Below, one piece after another: positions 9,814 through 18,346 of a stretch of DNA of 64,000 nucleotides; positions within the stretch are counted from its first letter, which is position 1; the number at the start of each line of letters is the position of its first letter. The notes below the pieces were generated by a model. The model was given only the letters and a program-made list of their open reading frames with translations. It did no database searches and was not told the origin of the DNA. Source of the DNA: an uncultured Clostridium sp. GTDB lineage: Bacteria > Bacillota > Clostridia > TANB77 > CAG-508. The position numbers and the translations under genes were made by a program. Where the stretch lies: contig USCV01000001.1 of the NCBI GenBank assembly GCA_900553225.1, forward strand, positions 21,662 through 85,661. The letters run 5' to 3'.

Positions 9814-10452
9814 ATGAAAGATGGAAAAATACCTAATCCAAATACAATAAATCCTATTGCAGGATATGATAAAGAAATATATATAAAGCCAACAATAAAG
9901 AATAAGAATATTATTGTAGGAGATTTTTCATATATTGCAGATTCTGATTTCGAAAGTCATGTAACACATCATTACGAATGGAATAATGATAAGTTAAATA
10001 TAGGAAAGTTTTGTCAGATAGCTTCAGGTGTTGAATTTGTTATGAATGGAGCAAATCATCAAATGAATGCAGTTTCGACATTTCCGTTTTATACTTTAGA
10101 AGGATGGAAACAAACACCACCAACACGAAATGACTTACCAATAAAGGGAGATACTATCATTGCCAATGATGTATGGATAGGACAAAATGCAACTATTCTT
10201 CCAGGAGTTCATATTGGAGATGGTGCAATAATTGGTGCTAATAGTGTTGTTGGAAGTAATGTTGAACCATATACAATAGTTGTAGGAAATCCTGCAAAAG
10301 CGTTAAGAAAAAGATTTGATGAAGAACTAATTGATATTATGGAAAAATTAAAGTGGTGGGATAAAAGTATAGAAGAAATAAATAATTTAATTCCTTTACT
10401 AACAAACAGCAATTTAGAGTATGTAAAAGAAGAATTAAAGAAATTGTTATAG
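9814..10452 (+). CDS. Vat-like xenobiotic O-acetyltransferase (left-handed beta-helix)
   Basis: A 212-residue hexapeptide-repeat acetyltransferase close in layout to streptogramin A acetyltransferases (Vat) and CatB-type chloramphenicol acetyltransferases. Visible motifs are IKP near the start, IGKFCQIASGV, MNGANHQM carrying the catalytic-type histidine, PIKGDTIIANDVWIGQNATILPGV, GNPAKALRKRF and the WWDK tail. It would use acetyl-CoA to modify a hydroxyl on a small molecule. GTGAGGTTG serves as ribosome site. No mobile element is seen beside it, though remnants on both sides show the region is fluid. True drug specificity cannot be decided from sequence. Confidence 0.8.
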   Translation: MKDGKIPNPNTINPIAGYDKEIYIKPTIKNKNIIVGDFSYIADSDFESHVTHHYEWNNDKLNIGKFCQIASGVEFVMNGANHQMNAVSTFPFYTLEGWKQTPPTRNDLPIKGDTIIANDVWIGQNATILPGVHIGDGAIIGANSVVGSNVEPYTIVVGNPAKALRKRFDEELIDIMEKLKWWDKSIEEINNLIPLLTNSNLEYVKEELKKLL

Positions 10453-10674
10453 TTACAAATTAAAAGTTATAGAGAGAATATAAAACTGATAATGTATAAA
10501 GCAAAGGAAGAACGAGCATAAATCCTATAGAAAATTTGAAAGACTTAATAATATATCAAAGTAAAAACAATGAAAATATATTAGTAGAAGTTTTATACGA
10601 TTAGGAATATATAGTTTATATATTATGAGAGAAAAAAGATACGAATAATTTTTTGTTATGATTGGAGAAGAGTT
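10453..10674 (+). other. Intergenic stretch with no intact gene
   Basis: The stretch between the two acetyltransferase genes has only short open segments broken by stops. One (around 10520-10600, IYQSKNNENILVEVLYD) looks faintly like the start of a RhuM/virulence-associated protein but is too short to call. No promoter, terminator or RNA gene is convincing here. Confidence 0.3.
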
Positions 10675-11205
10675 ATGTCAGAAAAAGATAAAATGTTGGC
10701 AGGAGAATTATATGATACTAACTATGATAAAGAATTAATAAAAGATAGATATAAAGCTAAAGATATTTGCTTTGAATATAATAATTTAAAACCATCAGAT
10801 TTTGAAAGCAAAGACAGAATAATTAAAAAATTATTTGCAGAAACAGGAAAGCAGATAATAGTTGAACAGAACTTTTGGTGTGATTATGGTTATAATATTT
10901 CTGTTGGAGAAAATTTTTATATGAATCATAATTGTATAATATTAGATGGTGCAAAAGTAGAGTTTGGTGATAATGTATTTGTTGCACCTAATTGTGGTTT
11001 TTATACGGCAGGCCACCCTTTAGATTATGAAACTAGAAATAAAGGATTAGAATATGCAAAGCCTATCAAAGTAGGAAATAATGTATGGATAGGTGGAAAT
11101 GTCCAAAATGTAATAATGAAAAATTTGAAAGAGATCAATTTCAAGCTACTGGAGGAAATTTTGCAAAAATATTTGATGTGCAAAATAAAAAATTCATTAC
11201 TATAA
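10675..11205 (+). pseudogene. Maltose/galactoside O-acetyltransferase, C-terminally truncated
   Basis: The first about 142 residues are a typical maltose/galactoside acetyltransferase: SEKDKMLAGELYD at the start, FWCDYGYNISVGENFYMN, and the HPLD motif of the catalytic loop. After VGNNVWIGGNV the family should continue with the last beta-helix turns and the VVAVGNP tail. Instead the frame runs into unrelated residues because the DNA becomes a zinc-ribbon gene in another frame. The last coils of the helix are missing, so activity is doubtful. The simplest explanation is a deletion between two genes. Confidence 0.75.
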
Positions 11206-11288
11206 GTTGTACGAAATGCGGTTATACAGAAATTTATAAAACTGAAACAGAAGCAGGAATGAATATATTAGATTTTTTACTAAATTAG
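11085..11288 (+). CDS. Small zinc-ribbon protein
   Basis: A 67-residue protein with two CxxC pairs (CPKC near residue 6 and CTKCGY near residue 45) and the GGNFAKIFDVQNKKF segment of a small zinc-ribbon family common in Firmicutes. It begins inside the truncated acetyltransferase, sharing its DNA in another frame; AGGAAATA lies before the ATG. The body looks complete, but the first few residues may have been supplied by the fusion. Function is unknown; nucleic-acid binding is possible. Confidence 0.65.
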   Translation: MDRWKCPKCNNEKFERDQFQATGGNFAKIFDVQNKKFITISCTKCGYTEIYKTETEAGMNILDFLLN

Positions 11289-11384
11289 ATAAAATAAAAG
11301 AAACAGTGAAAAGTAATTAATTGAAAAAATAGATACTTTTATGGTCTTATAAATCTATATTTTATATATAAGAAGTGAGGAAAA

Positions 11385-12056
11385 ATGTCAAAAATATTAA
11401 TAGTTGAAGATGATGAAAAATTACGAAATGAACTTGAAATTTTTCTTAACAATAATGGGTATGAAGCATGTTGTTTAGAAAAGTTTGAGAATCCAATAGA
11501 AGATATATTAAAAGAAAATGCAGATTTGGTTTTATTAGATATAAATTTACCTAATTCAGATGGAGAGTACATTTGTAAAAAGATAAGAAAATTATCAAAT
11601 GTGCCAATAATAATGGTGACAAGTAGAGATAATGAAATTGATGAATTATTAAGTTTAAATAACGGAGCAGACCAATATGTAACTAAACCATATAATAGTC
11701 GAATTTTGCTTGCGAAAGTTTCTGGGCTACTTAAAAGAGTACAAAATATGGAAGCATATCAAAATAGAATTAATTATAATGGGCTCACATTAGATATTTC
11801 TAAAAGCATTATAGAAAAGGAAAACGAAAAGATAGAATTAACTAAGAATGAGTTAAAGATATTTCACTTTCTTTTATTAAACAAGGATAAAATTATATCA
11901 AGAGACGAACTAATGGATTACTTGTGGGAAAGCGAAAGCTTTATAGATGATAATACACTATCAGTAAACATGAAAAGACTAAGAAATAAGCTAGAAGATT
12001 TAGGAATGAAAGACTGTATAGAAACTAAAAGAGGACAGGGGTATATATTAAAATGA
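11385..12056 (+). CDS. Response regulator, OmpR/PhoB family (BceR-like)
   Basis: A 223-residue two-component regulator. The receiver domain has the acidic pair EDD near residue 8, the phospho-acceptor Asp in LVLLDINLP near residue 52, the switch Thr in VTSRD and the Lys in TKPY. The C-terminal winged helix follows from about 125 (LTKNELKIFHFLL, RGQGYILK). It overlaps the histidine kinase gene by four bases. The following ABC transporter and kinase type indicate a Bce-like antimicrobial-peptide sensing module. Confidence 0.92.
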   Translation: MSKILIVEDDEKLRNELEIFLNNNGYEACCLEKFENPIEDILKENADLVLLDINLPNSDGEYICKKIRKLSNVPIIMVTSRDNEIDELLSLNNGADQYVTKPYNSRILLAKVSGLLKRVQNMEAYQNRINYNGLTLDISKSIIEKENEKIELTKNELKIFHFLLLNKDKIISRDELMDYLWESESFIDDNTLSVNMKRLRNKLEDLGMKDCIETKRGQGYILK

Positions 12057-13075
12057 GTTTTAAGGAATATATAAAGGATAAAAGTATTTACATTTTAGTG
12101 TTATTATTTGTTGTAGCAACTTCTGAAATATTACTGATTCCATTTAGTATACACAAATTTGTAAAGATCTACATTGAGGTTATACCTGTTATGATGTTTT
12201 CTATTTGTTTCTTTATAGAATATTACAGAAAAAATAGATATTATAATAATTTGAAAGATAAGCTAGAAGATTTGAAAGAAAAATATCTAATAGCAGAAAT
12301 TATTGAAACATCAAATTTTTCAGAAAGCAAAATTTTAAAAGAAATATTGCAAGAGACAGGAAAATCAATGCTTGAAAATGTAAATAAGTACAAGCATTTA
12401 ACAGAAGACTATAAAGAATATATTGAGTTATGGATACATGAGGTAAAAATACCTATAGTTACAGGAAAAATGATTATAGAAAATAATAAAAACGAAGTAA
12501 CAGAAAGTATAGATGAAGAATTAGACAAAATAGAAAATTATATAGAACAAGCTTTATTTTATGCTAGAAGTAATGTACCAGAAAAAGACTATTATGTAAA
12601 GAAACAAAATTTAAAAGAGATTGTAAATACAGCAATATTAAAAAATAAAAGAAGCTTATTGCAAAATAAAGTAAAATTAAATTTGCACGAGTTAGATGGT
12701 CAAATATATACAGACTCTAAATGGTGTATTTTTATAATAAATCAAATAATACAAAATGCAGTAAAGTACAGTAAATCTAGTAACAAAGAAATAGAAATGT
12801 TTGGCATAAATAATAAAGAAAATACAATTTTATGCATAAAAGATAATGGAATAGGCATAAAGAAGGGTGAAATTACAAGAGTATTTGAAAAAGGTTTTAC
12901 TGGAACAAATGGTAGAAAAGTAGGACAAAAATCAACAGGAATGGGATTATATTTATGTAAAAAATTATGTAATAAGTTAGGATTGAGAATAGAACTAGAC
13001 TCAGAAGAAAATATTGGAACAGAAATAAGAATTGCATTTCCAAAAAGTAGTTTTATACAAGATGCAATAGAATAA
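12053..13075 (+). CDS. Intramembrane-sensing histidine kinase (BceS-like)
   Basis: A 340-residue kinase with two N-terminal membrane helices joined by a very short loop and no extracellular sensor domain, the layout of BceS-type kinases that detect signals through their partner transporter. The phospho-acceptor histidine is in IHEVKIP near residue 129. The ATPase domain has NAVKYS (N box), KDNGIGI (G1) and GMGLYLCKKLC (G2). It overlaps the regulator gene by four bases and precedes a terminator-like hairpin and the transporter genes. Confidence 0.92.
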   Translation: MSFKEYIKDKSIYILVLLFVVATSEILLIPFSIHKFVKIYIEVIPVMMFSICFFIEYYRKNRYYNNLKDKLEDLKEKYLIAEIIETSNFSESKILKEILQETGKSMLENVNKYKHLTEDYKEYIELWIHEVKIPIVTGKMIIENNKNEVTESIDEELDKIENYIEQALFYARSNVPEKDYYVKKQNLKEIVNTAILKNKRSLLQNKVKLNLHELDGQIYTDSKWCIFIINQIIQNAVKYSKSSNKEIEMFGINNKENTILCIKDNGIGIKKGEITRVFEKGFTGTNGRKVGQKSTGMGLYLCKKLCNKLGLRIELDSEENIGTEIRIAFPKSSFIQDAIE

Positions 13076-13084
13076 TATGTAGAA

Positions 13085-13139
13085 AGGCTACCAGATTGAA
13101 CTATACTCCAAAAATTATAGTTCAAATGGTGGCTTTTTT
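13085..13139 (+). terminator. Hairpin with T-run after the BceS-like gene
   Basis: A long imperfect hairpin (inner arms GAACTATA and TATAGTTC, outer arms GGCTACC and GGTGGCT with G-U pairs) is followed by six T. It probably ends the regulator-kinase transcript. A second short hairpin (AAATCTTAC / GTAAGATTT) follows at 13140-13163. The transporter genes therefore likely have their own promoter. Confidence 0.65.
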
Positions 13140-13240
13140 CAAATCTTACAAAAAAGTAAGATTTGTGTAATGCAAATCGATGGCAAGAAATAAAAAAGGT
13201 AGTACAATTAATGTAATAAAACAGAAAGGGAGATTGAAAG

Positions 13241-14009
13241 ATGGAAAATGTATTAGAAACTAAAAATATTGAAAAATACTATGGCAACAAGTCTAATCTA
13301 ACAAAAGCTATCGATAATATTAGCTTTGAAGTGAAAAAAGGAGAGTTTGTTGGAATAATGGGAGCAAGTGGATCACGGAAAAACAACACTTTTAAATTGC
13401 ATTTCTACAATTGATAGAGTTACAGCAGGAAAAATAATAATTGATGGAAAAGACATTACAAAATTAAAAGGAAATCAACTAAATAAATTTAGAAGAGAAA
13501 AACTCGGTTTTATATTTCAAGACTTTAATTTATTAGACACATTGACAGCTTATGAAAATATTGCATTAGCATTAACTATTTCAAAAGTGAATGCACATGA
13601 GATAGATAAAAAAGTAAAAGAAGTTGCTCAAAAACTTGGAATTTCAGACATATTAAATAAATACCCTTATCAAATATCTGGAGGACAAAAACAAAGAGTA
13701 GCATCAGCAAGAGCAATTATCACAAATCCAAAATTAATATTAGCAGATGAACCAACAGGCGCATTGGATTCGAAATCTGCAAAACAATTACTAGAAAGTT
13801 TTGAAATTTTAAATCAAAAAATAAATTCAACTATAGTTATGGTTACACATGATTCTTTTACAGCAAGTTACGCAAGCAGAATATTATTTATAAAAGATGG
13901 AAAGATTTTTAATGAACTTATAAAAGGAAATGATACAAGAAAACAATTTTTCGAAAAGATAATAGAAGTTCAAACCTTATTAGGAGGTGAACTTGGAGAT
14001 GTTATTTAA
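13241..14009 (+). CDS. ABC transporter ATPase (BceA-like), read through a +1 shift at CGG in Walker A
   Basis: The ATPase of a peptide-antibiotic transporter. From the ATG at 13241 (GGGAGATTG upstream) the frame reads KKGEFVGIMGASGS and meets an in-phase CGG at 13376. Skipping the C at 13376 gives GASGSGKTTLLN, the complete Walker A loop; without the shift the nucleotide-binding loop is destroyed. Downstream are the Q loop (FIFQDFNLLD), signature (ISGGQKQRV), Walker B (LILADEPTGALD) and H loop (VTHDS). The joined protein has 255 residues, the BceA size. It overlaps the permease gene by 11 bases. Confidence 0.92.
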
Positions 14010-16101
14010 ATTATCAATAAAAAACATGAAAAAGAGTTTTAAAGATTATGCAATATACTTTATTACTTTGGTTTTAGGTGTAGCAGTATTTTATATGTTT
14101 AACTCCATTGATAGTCAAGAAGCAATGCTACAAGTATCAAGTTCTACTAAACAAATGATAAAACTTATGATTAATATGCTTGGCATGGTATCGGTATTTA
14201 TTGCTGTAATATTAGGACTCTTAATTGTATATGCTAATAATTTTTTAATAAATAGAAGAAAAAAAGAATTTGGAATATATATGACATTAGGAATGGGAAA
14301 AAGGCAAATCTCTAAAATTTTATTAATAGAGACAGTACTTGTTGGGATAATTTCTCTTGCAATAGGTCTTATATTAGGAATTTTCGCATCACAGTTTATG
14401 TCTATATTGGTTGCAAAATTATTTCAAGCAGATATGAGTAAATTTGAATTTGTATTTTCGCAAAATGCTTGTATTAAAACTTGTATATATTTTGCTGTAA
14501 TGTATTTGGCTGTATTACTTTTCAATGCATTTACAATATCAAGATATAAATTAATAAACCTACTAACAGCAATTAAAAAGAATGAACAAATAAAAATGAA
14601 AAATCCAATAGTATGTATTATAGTTTTTATAATTGCAGCAGTAGGTTTAGGATATGCTTATTGGGAAGTGACAAAAGGAATTTTCAACATGACAAATGTT
14701 AATGATACAACAAGAGCTATTGGAATATCAGTTTTACTTGGAGTAGTTGGAACAATTTTAATATTTTGGTCTTTTTCAGGATTAATATTAAGATTAGTTC
14801 AAGCTAAAAAAAGTACATACTTAAAAGGAACTAATATGTTTGTACTAAGACAATTACATAATAAAATTAATACAACTGTAATTAGTATGAGTGTAATATG
14901 TTTAATGCTATTTATGACAATTACCGCATTATCTTCATCAATTGCATTAAAAAATTCTATGCAAGCTGATTTAGAAAAAATGACACCGGTAGATTTGAAC
15001 TTATACAAAACAGCTAATTTACCAGAAAAGACTGTAAATAGTAATGAAAAAGAAATTACTTATACACAAGAGTTACAAGAAGATTCAAAACAAGCTATTT
15101 CATATACGCTTATTCAAAATGGTTTTGATATGAAACAATTAAAAGATGTTATAGAAGCACCAATTTATGAAGCAGATGGATTTTCATGGAAAAAAACATT
15201 AGGAAAAGCTTCAGATCAAATAAAAGAACAATTTCCTAGAATGAAATTGGATATACTAGAACAAGTAATGAAGATATCTGATTACAATAAAATTGCAAAA
15301 TTATATGGAAATGAACAGTATTCTTTAAAAAATGATGAATATATTATAATTTGTAATTATGAAAGTATAGCCAATATAAGAAATTTAGGATTGAAAGAAA
15401 AGACTATAATTAATTTAAATGGAAAAGAATATAAACCAAAATATAATGAATGCAAAGATGGATTTATACAAATATCAACAAGTCATACAAATGAAGGAAT
15501 TATATTAGTTCCAGACAGTTGCAATTTTAGTGAAAAAGAACAAAAATTGTGGTTCTTAGTTGCTAATTATAATGCTAAAACAGATAAAGAAAAAGAACAA
15601 ATAGAAAAGATGCTTACAAGCGATGAGTCTGAATTGGTACAAAAACTAAACAAAGAAAATAATACATTAGATGGAGAAACTAAAATAAGTATAATTGAAT
15701 CAAGTGTTGGGTTATCAACTATAATAGTATTTATTGCAATTTATTTAGGAATTATATTTCTTATAGCAAGTTGTGCTATTTTAGCATTAAAACAACTAAC
15801 AGAAAGCTCAGATAACAAACAAAGATATATTATATTAAGAAAAATAGGTTGTGATGAGAAGATGATAAATCAAGCACTATTTAGACAAATAGGAATCTTC
15901 TTTGGATTACCACTTATTTTAGCAATAATTCACTCAATATTTGGAATACAATTTGCTATGTCTATATTTGATGTACTCGCGTCTAAAGAACAATTATTAC
16001 CATCAATTATAGCAACTGCAATTGCTATAGGTGTAATTTATGGATGTTATTTTTTAGCAACATATATAGGAAGTAAAAACATCATTAAAGAGGAAGAATA
16101 A
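13999..16101 (+). CDS. FtsX-like ABC transporter permease (BceB-like)
   Basis: A 700-residue permease with about ten membrane segments and a large extracellular domain (about residues 310-555) between segments 7 and 8. This is the BceB arrangement, in which the big loop binds bacitracin- or lantibiotic-type ligands. FtsX-like motifs around MTLGMGKRQISKIL are present. The ATG at 13999 is preferred over GTG at 13987 because GGAGGTG lies directly upstream. With the ATPase and two-component system it forms a complete resistance and sensing module. The ligand cannot be predicted. Confidence 0.9.
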   Translation: MLFKLSIKNMKKSFKDYAIYFITLVLGVAVFYMFNSIDSQEAMLQVSSSTKQMIKLMINMLGMVSVFIAVILGLLIVYANNFLINRRKKEFGIYMTLGMGKRQISKILLIETVLVGIISLAIGLILGIFASQFMSILVAKLFQADMSKFEFVFSQNACIKTCIYFAVMYLAVLLFNAFTISRYKLINLLTAIKKNEQIKMKNPIVCIIVFIIAAVGLGYAYWEVTKGIFNMTNVNDTTRAIGISVLLGVVGTILIFWSFSGLILRLVQAKKSTYLKGTNMFVLRQLHNKINTTVISMSVICLMLFMTITALSSSIALKNSMQADLEKMTPVDLNLYKTANLPEKTVNSNEKEITYTQELQEDSKQAISYTLIQNGFDMKQLKDVIEAPIYEADGFSWKKTLGKASDQIKEQFPRMKLDILEQVMKISDYNKIAKLYGNEQYSLKNDEYIIICNYESIANIRNLGLKEKTIINLNGKEYKPKYNECKDGFIQISTSHTNEGIILVPDSCNFSEKEQKLWFLVANYNAKTDKEKEQIEKMLTSDESELVQKLNKENNTLDGETKISIIESSVGLSTIIVFIAIYLGIIFLIASCAILALKQLTESSDNKQRYIILRKIGCDEKMINQALFRQIGIFFGLPLILAIIHSIFGIQFAMSIFDVLASKEQLLPSIIATAIAIGVIYGCYFLATYIGSKNIIKEEE

Positions 16102-16125
16102 TTTATATTAAAGGAGAAATTTAAA

Positions 16126-16676
16126 ATGGAATATGAAAAAACAAAAAAGTATATGCAGTAGATTTATGGAGTAATCCTGAAGAAAATAGAGAATTCTTTA
16201 CACAAATGGGATTAACAGATAAGCAAATTGTTCCCGTGAAAGCAGATGCTACAGACTTAAAATTCGAAAAAGAATTTTTCGATGCAGTAGTTAGCACAGA
16301 TTCATATAATTATTTTGGAAGAGATGAAAAATACTTAGATGAAAAACTTTTACCTTTTGTGAAAAATGGAGGATACATTTACATAGTTGTTCCAGGAATG
16401 AAGAAAGATTGTCATAGCGACATTCCAAAAGAATTGCTTTTACCTTGGACTCCTGAACAATTAGACTATATTCACGATATTGAATACTGGAGAAACATTG
16501 TTTCAAAATCAAAGAACAGTGAAATAATTTCAATTTATGAAATGGAAAGTAATGAAGAATGTTGGAATGATTGGATACAATGCGATAATGAGTATTCTAG
16601 AAGCGATAGAAAAGCCATTGAAGCAGGAGCATGCAAATATTTAAACTTTATTGCTATTGTTCTGAAGAAAAAATAA
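16126..16676 (+). pseudogene. SAM-dependent methyltransferase lacking its N-terminal part
   Basis: A well-placed ATG at 16126 (AAGGAG upstream) opens MEYEKTKKYMQ and then meets a stop. In another frame, from about 16149, the sequence reads VYAVDLWSNPEENREFF and continues as a class I methyltransferase (VKADATDLKF, FDAVVSTDSYNYFGRDE, GGYIYIVVPGM) to 16676. The front piece with the glycine-rich SAM-binding loop is missing, which points to a deletion of about 150 bases near 16140-16149, not to a single-base slip. No CGG is present at the junction. An in-frame ATG at 16206 would give 156 residues without the SAM loop. Confidence 0.65.
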
Positions 16677-16686
16677 ATTCTTATTA

Positions 16687-16725
16687 AGAGGGTAACAATT
16701 CAAATTGTCACCCTCTAATATTTTT
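16687..16725 (+). terminator. Hairpin after the methyltransferase remnant
   Basis: Arms AGAGGGT and ACCCTCT with an inner pair (ACAATT / AATTGT) and a following AT-rich tract. The T-run is weak but position fits a terminator for the Bce and methyltransferase transcript. Confidence 0.6.
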
Positions 16726-16739
16726 AAGGAAGACTAAAA

Positions 16740-16835
16740 ATGACTATTCCAGAGAAAAAAATATATACTCGTACAGGTGATAAACAAACAGAACAGAAAC
16801 TTTGTAATTTATGCTATCGTATGACAGAAAAGTGA
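16740..16835 (+). pseudogene. Fragment with a PduO-type adenosyltransferase start
   Basis: A 31-residue frame with AAGGA ribosome site that begins with KIYTRTGDK, the N-terminal signature of ATP:cob(I)alamin adenosyltransferase, and then continues with unrelated residues to a stop. The full enzyme is about 180 residues, so this is a stump left by deletion, or chance resemblance. Confidence 0.35.
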
Positions 16836-16844
16836 AGTACCGTA

Positions 16845-16874
16845 TTGCCAAATTTATTCTTTTTATGATATAAT
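16845..16874 (+). promoter_or_regulatory. Sigma-A-type promoter for the 16925 operon
   Basis: TTGCCA at 16845-16850 and TATAAT at 16869-16874 are separated by 18 bases, and GGAGG with an ATG lies about 50 bases further on. It would drive the small protein at 16925 and probably the two paralogues that follow. Confidence 0.6.
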
Positions 16875-16924
16875 ATTAGAATAAAACTTAAATGGTTGTA
16901 TCTATACAAAGGAGGAATATTAAA

Positions 16925-17255
16925 ATGAATGAATTTAAGGTTATTGTTGTAATGAATGAAACAATGTTAAATGTTCTAAAAGACAAAAATTCTGATTATT
17001 CATTAAATTTAAAAATTCAAAAATATTTAAAAGATGAAGCTCTCTTCTTTAAAATAAATAAACAAAATGCTTATAAAATCTTGCAAGCGGTAGGCGTAAA
17101 ACAGGAGCAATTGGAAGGGGTGTACAAGAAGTTAATAGAACCAAATATGTTTTATGATTTATTAAATAGAGGAAAAATAAATGCTGCTGATGATAGCATA
17201 ATTATTAAATATGATACTTATCGGCTATGACGACTTATTTAAAAAAAGAAAATAA
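16925..17255 (+). CDS. Small unknown protein, probably extended through a +1 shift at CGG
   Basis: I do not recognise this family. The ATG at 16925 has AAAGGAGG upstream. In the plain frame the protein ends shortly after an in-phase CGG at 17222 (TAT CGG CTA TGA), giving 101 residues. If CGG shifts here as elsewhere in the window, the C at 17222 is skipped and the tail reads DTYGYDDLFKKRK, ending at 17255 with 109 residues. The effect is modest and there is no family alignment to decide, so this is the weakest of the sixteen sites. It is followed 30 bases later by two paralogous larger genes and may act with them. Confidence 0.6.
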
Positions 17256-17285
17256 TATATAAAAAAAGTAATGGGGGAAAAATAA

Positions 17286-18299
17286 ATGCGTGATGAATAT
17301 ATAAAAAAATTTTATGACGAAATAAGCCAAGAACTAGAGGGGAATTATAAAATAATATTAGAACCTAATAGAGAACTTAAAGAAGATTGGATTGAATATG
17401 ATCAAGTAAAATGGGAGATGGATGAGCAACTTCAGAATTTAGTGACAAAATTATTAAAAGAAAAATCAATGAATTTTGAAGATAAAGTTTTGGAAATTTA
17501 TAAATACATATGTTTGAATTATATATATGATGATAATGTGTTATATTTCTTTAAAAAGGATTTAAGTGATATAAACAATATAAAATATATAGCAGTAGAT
17601 TGGTATGGAAGAATAGTTGGTGATAAGTGGAAGGAAAATCGAAAAAAACATAATAGAAGAATATGTTATGAATTTTCTAGATTTTATGCAAAAGCAATAA
17701 ATGAGTTACTAGAAGGAAATGATAGTTTAGAAGCTTTTATGTTTGGAGATAAAGAAAATTTACATTATGTTGTTGGATTAACAGGCGAAGAATATAGTGT
17801 TATTTTAGATTTAGATGATTTTAATAATATAAAAGATCTTACTAGAGTAAAATTAGGTCTAAAAATTAAAGGAATAAAAATACTTAGGGATAATTCAGGA
17901 AAATTTCAAAAAGCCGTTGATAAGTTTAATAAAGACAAAAAAGATGAGTTGACTGAGATAGAGGAAGCACAAAAAAACTTAAAAGACAAAAATCTTATTG
18001 AGTACTTTAAGAGTGTTGTAAAAACATTAAATAGTTATCAGATTGATTCACAAGGATTTTGTGAATATATTAAAGCAATAGTTGAGAATGAGGGCATTGA
18101 AGTTGAAAAAGTATGGAAGGAAGTTAAAGGAGCTGATGAAAAAAGATATGCAAAATGTATAATTTTCGACTTTGAGTCTAAAACATATTTAGTTGATAGT
18201 GTTGATAAAGAAATGAGTATAATAAACAAAGAAGATTTAGATAAAAAAATTTTTATATTTAATCCAGAAGAGAATGAATATCCTTATTATGGAGGGTAA
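17286..18299 (+). CDS. Unknown protein with a transglutaminase-like C/H/D pattern (paralogue 1)
   Basis: A 337-residue soluble protein, no signal peptide or membrane segment. The central region holds RRICYEFSRFYAKAINELL (Cys near residue 128), then LHYVVGL (His) and ILDLDDF (Asp) about 30-55 residues later. The order Cys, His, Asp with this spacing recalls the transglutaminase-like/papain-type fold, but I cannot name a family. The last 100 residues are charged and end EYPYYGG. It is clearly paralogous to the next gene, sharing the whole central block and the DLTR segment. GGGGGAAAAATA precedes the ATG. Confidence 0.7.
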   Translation: MRDEYIKKFYDEISQELEGNYKIILEPNRELKEDWIEYDQVKWEMDEQLQNLVTKLLKEKSMNFEDKVLEIYKYICLNYIYDDNVLYFFKKDLSDINNIKYIAVDWYGRIVGDKWKENRKKHNRRICYEFSRFYAKAINELLEGNDSLEAFMFGDKENLHYVVGLTGEEYSVILDLDDFNNIKDLTRVKLGLKIKGIKILRDNSGKFQKAVDKFNKDKKDELTEIEEAQKNLKDKNLIEYFKSVVKTLNSYQIDSQGFCEYIKAIVENEGIEVEKVWKEVKGADEKRYAKCIIFDFESKTYLVDSVDKEMSIINKEDLDKKIFIFNPEENEYPYYGG

Positions 18300-18346
18300 T
18301 TTAATATAATAATTAATAATCATTAATAATATAAGGAGAAATTAAA

